Assembly: GCA_945926705.1 (NCBI GenBank)
Contig: CAMEMA010000026.1
Span: 1-9,523 of the forward strand
Origin: an uncultured Clostridia bacterium
GTDB lineage: Bacteria; Bacillota; Clostridia; Oscillospirales; Acutalibacteraceae
Length of the DNA stretch: 9,523 nt
Direction: 5' to 3'
Part shown: piece by piece, positions 1-5,730 of the stretch
How the letters are laid out: each line of letters starts with the position of its first letter
Numbering within the stretch: the stretch's first letter is position 1
Notes under the pieces: generated by a model
What the model was told of the DNA's origin: nothing
The model's database searches: none
The model's input: the letters and a program-made list of their open reading frames with translations, nothing else
Position numbers and translations under genes: made by a program

Positions 1-344
1 AAATTCTGTTTTTTTCTCTCCACAAAACTGTAGAGTTCATCCATTTCTATTACTTTTAATCGTTCGTTTGCTCTATTTTTGGGCTGTATTTTTTTCGCAT
101 ATTTTTTTATCCAGTACAAACATATATTTTTGCTTATTCCTAGTATTCTTCCTACCGCTCTTCCACTGTTCCCTTCCATATACAACTTTATTGCCTGTTT
201 TTTTACTTCCTCACTATAATTCCTTTCTTTTGGATTTGGCGTGTATACTTTTCCGCAAACTTTACATTTATACTTTTGGCTTCCCGCTTTGGTTTTACCT
301 GCTTTTATTTGATTGTTTTCGTTTTTACATCTTTCACACTTCAT
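1..344 (-). CDS. IS1-family transposase, fused InsA-InsB type, partial at window edge
   Basis: The frame is open from the ATG at 344 to the window edge, about 114 codons, with the C-terminus missing. It begins MKCERCKN and carries a zinc-ribbon of four cysteines (CERC near residue 3 and CKVCGK near residue 27), as in the InsA N-terminal domain. A helix-turn-helix follows (GNSGRAVGRILGIS, then YWIKKYAKKI). The last residues, IEMDELYSFVERKK, match the start of the IS1 catalytic domain, where the DE(M/L)W-type motif supplies the first acidic residue. InsA and InsB parts are read in one frame here, without the programmed frameshift of classical IS1. A TATAAT box lies at 352-357, only 8 bases before the ATG, so the transcript may have almost no leader. 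Whether the transposase is intact cannot be judged. Confidence 0.85.
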   Translation of the reverse strand, partial: MKCERCKNENNQIKAGKTKAGSQKYKCKVCGKVYTPNPKERNYSEEVKKQAIKLYMEGNSGRAVGRILGISKNICLYWIKKYAKKIQPKNRANERLKVIEMDELYSFVERKKQN

Positions 345-384
345 ACCTCTTATTATATCACAAATTTTCTCTTTGGGCACTACC
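1..384 (-). mobile_element. IS1-family insertion sequence, one end only
   Basis: One end of an insertion sequence, running off the left edge. The terminus reads GGTAGTGCCC on the minus strand (384 down to 375). This GG-initiated end resembles the GGTAATG start of IS1 inverted repeats. The transposase gene begins 40 bases inside this end, as usual for IS1. The element interrupts the minus-strand leader gene whose surviving part starts at 385. IS1 elements duplicate about 8-9 bases of target, so a copy of the bases just after 384 (TATATCTTC in forward sense) is expected beyond the far end, outside this window. The family is assigned from the transposase; the exact boundary is inferred from the terminal repeat and from where the host reading frame changes character. 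Confidence 0.8.
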
Positions 385-669
385 TATATCTTCTATGGCT
401 TGCTCCTTAGTTATTTCAAAATTAGCATCTTGATTTTTGATTTCATTTTGAACAGTTGTTGTTGGTGAAGTTGTAGCTGCGGTGGTTTCCGTAAAATTGC
501 TTGATACTGTTAAAATCGACAATCCTGTAAGAACGCTTGCTGCTAGTTTTCTATTCATAATTCCTCCTGAAACATTTTAGAGATCGTTTTCTGTTAAATT
601 TTTTGCTTTTATTTCCAGTTCAATATAGTTTTGTAAATCCCAATTTTTATATTTAAAATCATTTTTCAT
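385..669 (-). pseudogene. Broken double-glycine-leader secreted protein, cut by a stop codon and by the IS
   Basis: The gene starts at ATG 669 after a strong GGGAGG site (minus strand) and reads 30 residues, MKNDFKYKNW...LTENDL, to a TAA at 577-579. Read through that stop, the same frame continues NVSGG-I-MNRKLAASVLTG, then a Thr/Ser-rich stretch and ITKEQAIEDIG, until the IS terminus at 384. LTENDL-(E)-NVSGG looks like a double-glycine leader cleavage site with a GAA-to-TAA change. The hydrophobic NRKLAASVL stretch after the GG resembles NRVMATSLL, which follows the EVAGG site in the kinase-like protein of the facing operon. Translation could restart at ATG 558, because the two Gly codons happen to form AGGAGG 5 bases upstream. 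That would give a 66-residue product ending in seven IS-encoded residues. The lost C-terminal domain cannot be identified. The gene is divergent from the PadR operon and shares its control region. Confidence 0.7.
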
Positions 670-747
670 AAGCTTTCCTCCCTAAATATTCTAATATCTT
701 CTATTTTACTACAAATTCAAAGAAAAATAAAATTTTCGAAATACTAC

Positions 748-776
748 TTGGCAAGCTATACTATGTGTGATATAGT
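748..776 (+). promoter_or_regulatory. Sigma-A-type promoter of the padR-to-GNAT/ART operon
   Basis: A -35 box TTGGCA (748-753) and a -10 box TATAGT (771-776) are separated by 17 bases. An overlapping TATAAT lies at 776-781, but it would have a 22-base spacer from this -35. Transcription would begin near 783, just before the Shine-Dalgarno site at 787-792. A palindrome covers the spacer and the -10 box. I found no equally good promoter for the divergent minus-strand gene. Confidence 0.7.
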
Positions 777-779
777 ATA
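757..779. promoter_or_regulatory. Probable PadR operator, perfect 8-bp inverted repeat
   Basis: TATACTAT (757-764) and ATAGTATA (772-779) are perfect inverted repeats around a 7-base spacer. The palindrome covers the -10 box and the 3' part of the promoter spacer, so a dimer bound here would block RNA polymerase. PadR-family dimers bind such repeats and commonly repress their own operon, and the first gene downstream is a PadR protein. Its start codon is 20 bases beyond the repeat. The divergent gene starts 88 bases away and may also be affected. Confidence 0.7.
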
Positions 780-799
780 ATTAGTAAGGAGGTGTGCTT

Positions 800-1117
800 G
801 TGGATGCACAATTGAGAAAAGGTTTTATAGAAATTTGTGTACTTGCAGCAATTAGAAACGAAGATTTATATGGTTATAAGCTTATTGGGGATATATCGGA
901 GTATATAGAAATTTCTGAATCTACACTTTACCCGATACTAAAAAGGCTTGAGGCTTCAGGATATCTTACGACTTATACCAGAGAGTATAACACCAGATTA
1001 CGCAAGTATTACAAAATTACCGAGGAAGGTAAAAAACGTATAACTGATTTTCTTAGTAGCAAAGGAGAAGTTATGAAAATTTATAATTTTATAGAAGGAG
1101 AGAACAAAATTGAATAA
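800..1117 (+). CDS. PadR-family transcriptional regulator
   Basis: A 105-residue DNA-binding repressor of the short PadR subfamily, which is essentially a winged helix with a short C-terminal helix. Visible signatures are DAQLRKGFIEICVLAAI at the N-terminus, LYGYKLIGDI, the recognition-helix region STLYPILKRLEASGYL, and the wing RKYYKITEEGKK. I chose the GTG at 800 over the in-frame GTG at 794: 794 overlaps the AAGGAGG site (786-792), while 800 is 7 bases from it and gives the usual PadR N-terminus. The protein probably represses its own operon through the palindrome at 757-779. In Firmicutes this subfamily is usually followed by a HAAS (DUF1700) membrane protein, as here, whose start overlaps the padR end by 8 bases. 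Confidence 0.92.
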   Translation: MDAQLRKGFIEICVLAAIRNEDLYGYKLIGDISEYIEISESTLYPILKRLEASGYLTTYTREYNTRLRKYYKITEEGKKRITDFLSSKGEVMKIYNFIEGENKIE

Positions 1118-1706
1118 ATCAGAATTTTTAAATGACCTTAAATGTAAATTGAATTTTTTATCAGAAGAAGAAAGGGTGAAAACGCTAAGTTATTATAGTG
1201 AAATCATAGATGACCGAATAGAAAGCGGAATGAGTGAAGAAGAAGCTACCTCACAAATGGAAAGTACGAGAACTATTGCAGAAAAATTAATGCCTGAAGG
1301 TATTCCTCAAAGAACGACAGTAGAAAAAGTTTTTGATTTTATAGACACACTCCTCACAAAACATGGCTACTTGTTTATGCTTGCAATTATAGTTTTTTCA
1401 TTTCCTATATGGAGTCCAATTGCGGTAGGAATTTTAACTTTTATTGGAATAGTATTCTTGATTCTTTTCGGACTAATCGCTCTTGGAGGGATAGGCTCGG
1501 TTATGGCACTAGGTATAGCAGTATCATTTATAACTCAAAGTTTACTTAGTACACTTTCAGCTTTGGGAGTATCTATGATTTGTGCTGGATTTACAATGCT
1601 TATAACAATTGGAACAGCTAAACTGATTGGCAAGATGTCGAGCTTTTGCAAAAACACTTATCAAAGTATCAAAGAACATTCAGAGAAAAGGAGAAATTCA
1701 AAATGA
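1110..1706 (+). CDS. HAAS (DUF1700-type) domain membrane protein
   Basis: 198 residues with a TTG start, 9 bases after AAGGAG (1095-1100) and overlapping the end of padR. Residues 1-63 form the helical HAAS domain typical of PadR partners: NKSEFLNDLKCKLNFL, EERVKTLSYYSEIIDDR, then a GMSEEEA turn and a helix ending at MPEG. Residues 85-175 are strongly hydrophobic, enough for about four membrane helices, followed by a basic cytoplasmic tail (KEHSEKRRNSK). The family is thought to relay a membrane signal to the PadR repressor; that role is family knowledge plus context, not visible in the sequence. No extra extracytoplasmic sensor domain is present. The stop overlaps the next ATG (ATGA), indicating translational coupling. 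Confidence 0.88.
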   Translation: MNKSEFLNDLKCKLNFLSEEERVKTLSYYSEIIDDRIESGMSEEEATSQMESTRTIAEKLMPEGIPQRTTVEKVFDFIDTLLTKHGYLFMLAIIVFSFPIWSPIAVGILTFIGIVFLILFGLIALGGIGSVMALGIAVSFITQSLLSTLSALGVSMICAGFTMLITIGTAKLIGKMSSFCKNTYQSIKEHSEKRRNSK

Positions 1707-1894
1707 GTAATGATAAAATAATAAAGTCAGAGGAAAACACATACAAAAAAGTTTCTAAAACCAGAAAGCTTGTGTACATATCAATTGGATTGATTGTTGT
1801 AGGAATAATTTTATTTTCGCTTTCGCTTATGGGACTTAACCATTCAGCAATCAACCAACCTATAAACGAAGTTTTTAAATTTATTGGTATTTAG
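1703..1894 (+). CDS. Small single-membrane-helix protein in the PadR-HAAS operon
   Basis: 63 residues. The ATG at 1703 overlaps the preceding stop as ATGA and sits 9 bases after AAGGAG (1688-1693); a further in-frame ATG at 1646 lies inside the previous gene and has no such site. A charged N-terminus (MSNDKIIKSEENTYKKVSKT) is followed by one hydrophobic helix, LVYISIGLIVVGIILFSLSL, around residues 23-43, and a short outward-facing tail. In many PadR-HAAS operons the third gene encodes a DUF4097-type protein that starts with a similar N-terminal helix. This one could be such a protein reduced to its anchor, or a separate small regulator. I do not recognise a family. Confidence 0.72.
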   Translation: MSNDKIIKSEENTYKKVSKTRKLVYISIGLIVVGIILFSLSLMGLNHSAINQPINEVFKFIGI

Positions 1895-1919
1895 GAATTT
1901 ATAAGAGGAGGAATTTATC

Positions 1920-3257
1920 ATGTATAAAGTAATACTGTTTTTTGAGTTTTTAAAGGAAAACAAAAACATTTTGGAGGATTTGGATATTCATGATTTAAAT
2001 CTTGAAACTGTCGAGGACAAGCTCGTTCCACTCGCAAGAAAAAATGGTTTTTTCATCACAGCAAAAGATATTTTTAGATTTTTAAATGAATATCAAAAAG
2101 TTGATAGCGGCTTAATTAATGACGATATGCTTAGCGAAGTTGCCGGAGGAAAAGGTAATTTTAATAGAGTTATGGCAACAAGCCTTCTTGCAATCACCGG
2201 ATTTACAGGACTTATAAATAATACTTATACTTATGCTATGGGGAATGCAGATTCTTCTATTTCACAAAGTGAAAGTAAAACACAATCGGTCAAAACTATA
2301 AAAGACAAAAATAATAACACTTTAAGCGAATCGGAAATGAAGTACTATCAAGAAAAAATTGGCGATAAATATAAGTTTGTAAGTAATAAAGGTATGAGCG
2401 GCTCTTTTGCTACTGCTTATAAAATTGTGGACAAAGAGGGAAACGAATTTGTTTTAAAAATTTCTAACAATCCTGAAAATTCGCAGCGTTGGGTTCAAAA
2501 TCAGAGAAATACAGACGAAAAAATAAAAAAATACTATAACGATTATAAAGGTGATTTGAAAATCACCAATTACGTTAAATTTGGCGATGATTTTGTAATT
2601 GAAGAATACTTAGGCGAAAGATTTGATCCTAATGAAATTGAAAAATATAGTAAAGACGATATTCAAAGTTTAATAAATGGTATGGCTGAATTTTTAAATC
2701 ATTCTCACCGCCAAGAAAATAAAACAGATTTATCAGTTGATGATGTACTTATTGCTTCTCAAAGAGTTAAATTAAGTGATACATATGAATATTTAAATCA
2801 AGCAAATGCCTTAAATGAAGATGATAAAAGAATGCTGTTAGGTTTAATAAAAGAGTTTGAAAATCGTGATAAAAGTGATGAGAACACTTGTGCATTAGTT
2901 CACACAGATATAAGAGCTCAGAATATAGTATATAATCCAAAAACGCACAATTTTGCTTTAATAGACTTTGATTCTTTATTTGCCGGAGCACCAATATACA
3001 TTAGTTTCACATCAGGAACTATAGGTTCGTTCGGAATACCTTATGATATAGCTTCAAAAATTGTAGATAAATATAATGAGATTTCAGACTGTAAGGTAAG
3101 CAAAGAAAAAATCAAATTACTGCACAAAGTAGGAACATTACTCGAAAAAGCTAGGTGTGCCAAATTTGCGAGCGAAGATACTAAATACATTTGTAATCAG
3201 TTATGGGATAACGTAAAACAAAGATTTGAAGCTATTGATAAAGGTTTTGAAAATTAA
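1920..3257 (+). CDS. Nif11-type GG leader fused to a kinase/APH-like domain, probably exported
   Basis: 445 residues, ATG 8 bases after AGGAGG (1906-1911). Residues 1-77 resemble Nif11-type leader peptides: a helical start, then VPLARKNGFFITAKDIFRFL, and the double-glycine end DDMLSEVAGG (G76-G77). A hydrophobic, signal-like segment follows (NRVMATSLLAITGFTGLI, 82-99), then a polar linker. Residues 150-440 look like a protein-kinase or aminoglycoside-phosphotransferase fold: Gly-rich loop GMSGSFATAYK (158-168), nucleotide Lys in FVLK (K180), hinge FVIEEYLGE near 225-233, catalytic loop HTDIRAQN (H328, D330, N335) and metal motif IDFD (D349, D351). All core catalytic residues are present, so activity is likely; the substrate is unknown. 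Leaders of this kind normally direct small peptides to modification and cleavage-coupled export, so their presence on an enzyme is odd. Export is an inference; the fold assignment is fairly firm. Confidence 0.8.
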   Translation: MYKVILFFEFLKENKNILEDLDIHDLNLETVEDKLVPLARKNGFFITAKDIFRFLNEYQKVDSGLINDDMLSEVAGGKGNFNRVMATSLLAITGFTGLINNTYTYAMGNADSSISQSESKTQSVKTIKDKNNNTLSESEMKYYQEKIGDKYKFVSNKGMSGSFATAYKIVDKEGNEFVLKISNNPENSQRWVQNQRNTDEKIKKYYNDYKGDLKITNYVKFGDDFVIEEYLGERFDPNEIEKYSKDDIQSLINGMAEFLNHSHRQENKTDLSVDDVLIASQRVKLSDTYEYLNQANALNEDDKRMLLGLIKEFENRDKSDENTCALVHTDIRAQNIVYNPKTHNFALIDFDSLFAGAPIYISFTSGTIGSFGIPYDIASKIVDKYNEISDCKVSKEKIKLLHKVGTLLEKARCAKFASEDTKYICNQLWDNVKQRFEAIDKGFEN

Positions 3258-3307
3258 AAAACATTACTTCGCAAACTTTAAAATTATAACAAAGGAGGGC
3301 ACTTACT

Positions 3308-3667
3308 GTGAAAACAATATGTAATATTTTATGGCTAATATTTGGCGGTCTAATACTTGCATTTGGTTGGGCGGTTGCGGGCTTTATCTTATGTGTGACC
3401 ATAGTAGGAATACCATTTGGGGTACAGTGCTTTAAGTTTGCTTCCTTAATGCTGATGCCTTTTGGTAAAGAAATAAATTATTCAAATCGTACAAGTTCAT
3501 TTTTGATGAATATACTATGGCTTTTAATCTTTGGTTGGGGATTAGCAGTAAGTTCGCTTGTTGTTGGTGTAATTTGGTGTATAACAATTATAGGAATCCC
3601 AATTGGTATTCAGTGTATAAAATTTGCAAAGCTGTCACTTATACCGTTTGGAGCGAAAATAGTTTGA
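3308..3667 (+). CDS. yccF: YccF-family (DUF307) membrane protein
   Basis: 119 residues, GTG start 8 bases after AGGAGGG (3293-3299). The protein is an internal duplication. Residues 6-54 and 69-116 share the pattern NILWL..FG, then a hydrophobic run, then C-x-TI-x-GIP-x-G-x-QC-x-KFA-x-L-x-L-x-PFG. This doubled motif is diagnostic of YccF-like proteins, which are integral membrane proteins without an established biochemical role. It lies 50 bases after the kinase-like gene with no terminator between them and 15 bases before the next gene, so it is almost certainly in the same transcript. It may contribute a membrane function to the system, but the sequence alone does not show this. Confidence 0.88.
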   Translation: MKTICNILWLIFGGLILAFGWAVAGFILCVTIVGIPFGVQCFKFASLMLMPFGKEINYSNRTSSFLMNILWLLIFGWGLAVSSLVVGVIWCITIIGIPIGIQCIKFAKLSLIPFGAKIV

Positions 3668-3682
3668 TTTAGGACGTAAATT

Positions 3683-3970
3683 ATGCAATTAAATGATTAC
3701 AGAGATGAAGTAAAAGAATTTCTTATAAAAATTAACTCTTTCGGTAAAAATCAAGAACAAAAATTAGATTGGCTTGAAAAAGAATTTGAGTTATTAAAAT
3801 CGGCCGTAAAAAATCATGATAACAAAGCTGTTTCTCATCAAATTTATGATATGATGTATCTTCTTTTTGAAATTGCAGCTGATAATAACTCTGATTTAGA
3901 TAGCGAATGGATTAATGGACACAAGAAAAAAGATAAATATATTGTAGGAGAATTAAAAAATGGAATTTAA
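3683..3970 (+). CDS. Small MazG-like helical protein, coupled to the GNAT-ART gene
   Basis: 95 residues, mostly helical and acidic, with no signal peptide or membrane segment. The start is ATG 3683, with a modest AGGA site at 3671-3674. The C-terminal half (HQIYDMMYLLFEIAADNN, then DLDSEWINGHKKKDKYI) resembles MazG-like all-alpha NTP pyrophosphohydrolases, where an ExxD motif binds metal. Here the matching stretch is QIYD (Q53, D56), so the Glu is replaced and catalysis may be lost. The next gene starts inside this one (11-base overlap), with its ribosome site GTAGGAG within the coding sequence, so the two are translationally coupled. A cytoplasmic partner or immunity protein for the exported enzyme is possible but unproven. 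The family match is tentative. Confidence 0.6.
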   Translation: MQLNDYRDEVKEFLIKINSFGKNQEQKLDWLEKEFELLKSAVKNHDNKAVSHQIYDMMYLLFEIAADNNSDLDSEWINGHKKKDKYIVGELKNGI

Positions 3971-5555
3971 AAAAGTTTTTAGTGTGCTTTTCAGTACTGT
4001 AGTTGTCTCTATGAGCTTTTTAAAGTTTAGCGGTAAGTGCTATGCATTACCTACAGCCGAAAACTGTTATTCTTGTTTTGAAAATCAAGAACAGGCAGAA
4101 ATAATGGTCAAAAAACTAAACAAAGAAGATAAGCAGATACTAAAAAATATGATTGACGAAGATACTGATTTTACGAAGTTTTTAGGATATGGAGTTGATG
4201 ATTTTAATTCAGATGAATATCTTAAAGACTTAGAACACGATTGTAAATTGGTATTCACAATAAAAAATAAAGATAACGAAGTTTTAGGATTAATATTTGT
4301 AAATGAGAGTTCAAATGAAAATCAATTAAATGTGGGATATTGGATAGGAAAAAATTTTCGAGGGAATGGTTATGTACCTTTAGCATTATCCAAAATGATG
4401 TCAAAGATATGGCAGTTAGATAAATCAATATCTTTTGAGTTTTGGATAGATGATGAAAATGCAGCATCAATGAAAGCGTTTCACAAAACCTGTAACAATC
4501 TGAAAATAGATCCACAGAATTCTGTATCAAAAAAGAATACCTTAAAAATTGAAATGTTGTCTGAAAAAATCGATGACAATAATTATTTCGTAAAAACTTT
4601 CGTAAATGGTTCTTTGAATGATACTAAAACTGTTTCCAAACAACAACTGTTAAAGTTATATTCTGAAGATAAGTTAAAAACACGTGTGCTTTTAAAATCA
4701 TTTGCTTCGATGTATTCGGTAAAAAGCCCTCAATTAGTACTTGAAAACGATGCTGAACTTTTGTGCACTAAGATAACCGAGTTTTTAAGTAACAATAATA
4801 ACGTTACTCCCGAAAAAATTGATGATGTTTGTAAAGAAATTATTGGTAGTAAAATTCCTGAATCCAACTTACTGAGTAAGCAAGATTTTGAAGAAAAATC
4901 TGTTGGAAACACTGTTTTATATCGTGGAGTAGAAAATAAGTCATATGCTGATGAATTCAAAAATGGGAAAGTTTTTATATCTTGTTGGAACGTTAGAGGT
5001 AGCGGGATTTACACAACAACAAGCTTAGACTGTGCTAAATCTTATGCCAATAAACAAAATCCTGATGATACGCTAATCAAGATGTTTATTTCAAAAAGTA
5101 ACGTTAAAATTCTGAATAATGACTATTTGGAAAAACTAAAAGAACTCATAATCAATAGGCATAGTGAAGAATTCGGAGAGTTTGAAAATAAGTGTAGCAA
5201 CGATTATATTTTTGATAGTGCGGCAGATTACATCAACAAAGCTTTCGAAGAAGCTCAGCAAAAGCTTGATGAAATGAATTTGTCCAAAGAAGATTATGTA
5301 AAAGAAGAAGAAAAAGTACTTAAAGAATTTGGCGATAAAATGAAACAAGACCCCGTGTGCCAAAAACTTATTGCAGAAAGAAAAAAGTATTATAAGTCAA
5401 ACAAAGCTTACGTATGGTTTAATTCCGGACTTCTTACAAAATTAATGGGTTTTGATATTTTATACACCAATGGTTCTCTTAGAGATTTTTTTGTTGGTAC
5501 GGAAGATGAATATTTAATTGTGAATCCAAATATTTTGAATGTTTTAAAAGCATAA
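3960..5555 (+). CDS. Secreted GNAT acetyltransferase / ADP-ribosyltransferase-like fusion, putative toxin or effector
   Basis: 531 residues, ATG 9 bases after GTAGGAG. Residues 1-29 are a Sec-type signal peptide: MEFKK, a hydrophobic core FSVLFSTVVVSMSFL, and a probable cut after CYA. Residues about 45-200 form a RimJ/RimL-like GNAT domain with NVGYWIG (124-130), the acetyl-CoA loop FRGNGY (133-138) and DDENAASMKAFHK (164-176). A middle segment of about 110 residues has no match I recognise. Residues about 315-531 resemble an ADP-ribosyltransferase fold: LYRGV (320-324), GSGIYTTTSLDCAKSYA (347-363), then, after a charged helical insert (about 390-480), GFDILYT and EDEYLIVNP (515-523), where E517 is the candidate catalytic Glu. 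Two modifying enzymes behind a signal peptide suggest an exported toxin or host-directed effector. The GNAT call is firm; the ART call is based on spaced motifs. It is the last gene of the operon, with a hairpin 4 bases after its stop. Confidence 0.78.
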   Translation: MEFKKVFSVLFSTVVVSMSFLKFSGKCYALPTAENCYSCFENQEQAEIMVKKLNKEDKQILKNMIDEDTDFTKFLGYGVDDFNSDEYLKDLEHDCKLVFTIKNKDNEVLGLIFVNESSNENQLNVGYWIGKNFRGNGYVPLALSKMMSKIWQLDKSISFEFWIDDENAASMKAFHKTCNNLKIDPQNSVSKKNTLKIEMLSEKIDDNNYFVKTFVNGSLNDTKTVSKQQLLKLYSEDKLKTRVLLKSFASMYSVKSPQLVLENDAELLCTKITEFLSNNNNVTPEKIDDVCKEIIGSKIPESNLLSKQDFEEKSVGNTVLYRGVENKSYADEFKNGKVFISCWNVRGSGIYTTTSLDCAKSYANKQNPDDTLIKMFISKSNVKILNNDYLEKLKELIINRHSEEFGEFENKCSNDYIFDSAADYINKAFEEAQQKLDEMNLSKEDYVKEEEKVLKEFGDKMKQDPVCQKLIAERKKYYKSNKAYVWFNSGLLTKLMGFDILYTNGSLRDFFVGTEDEYLIVNPNILNVLKA

Positions 5556-5559
5556 AACT

Positions 5560-5620
5560 ATCGCCGAATAAAAAACTTAATGTTTTACTCGACGATAATA
5601 TATTTATTATTTTTATTAAT
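5560..5620 (+). terminator. Imperfect hairpin terminator after the GNAT-ART gene
   Basis: The bases from ATCGCCGAATAAAA (5560 on) pair with those up to TTTTACTCGACGAT (ending 5596). This gives a stem of about 14 pairs with two mismatches, a two-base bulge and a short TTAAT loop. A T-rich run (TATTATTTTTATTAATTTT, about 5606-5624) follows. The position 4 bases after the stop codon suits a rho-independent terminator closing the operon. Confidence 0.6.
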
Positions 5621-5677
5621 TTTCAAAATTATCAAGATTTAAAGCATAGCCATAAAGAAACATTTTATAGCAAAACT

Positions 5678-5730
5678 CTTGCATTAAATCATCATAAAAC
5701 GAGCTTGCATAAATCTTCATAAAAAAGCTC
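5678..5730. repeat. Imperfect tandem repeat with a small inverted repeat at the operon/prophage junction
   Basis: Two copies of about 21-22 bases, CTTGCATTAAATCATCATAA (from 5678) and CTTGCATAAATCTTCATAA (from 5704), differ by one gap and one substitution. The second copy is bracketed by GAGCTT (5701-5706) and AAGCTC (5725-5730), a 6-base inverted repeat. The repeats lie exactly where the truncated tail gene frame opens, so they may be a recombination or deletion scar. No function can be assigned. The rest of 5556-5722 holds only the terminator and AT-rich sequence. Confidence 0.5.

Noticed and set aside
68..433. Plus-strand open frame of 121 codons, rich in Phe and Leu
   Set aside because: It is the reverse of the IS1 transposase and of the broken leader gene. 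It has no ribosome site and has the Phe/Leu bias of an antisense shadow.
5678..5730. Repeats at the junction as a CRISPR array or a phage attachment site
   Set aside because: There are only two imperfect copies, with no unique spacers of regular length and no integrase gene or tRNA nearby, so neither can be supported.
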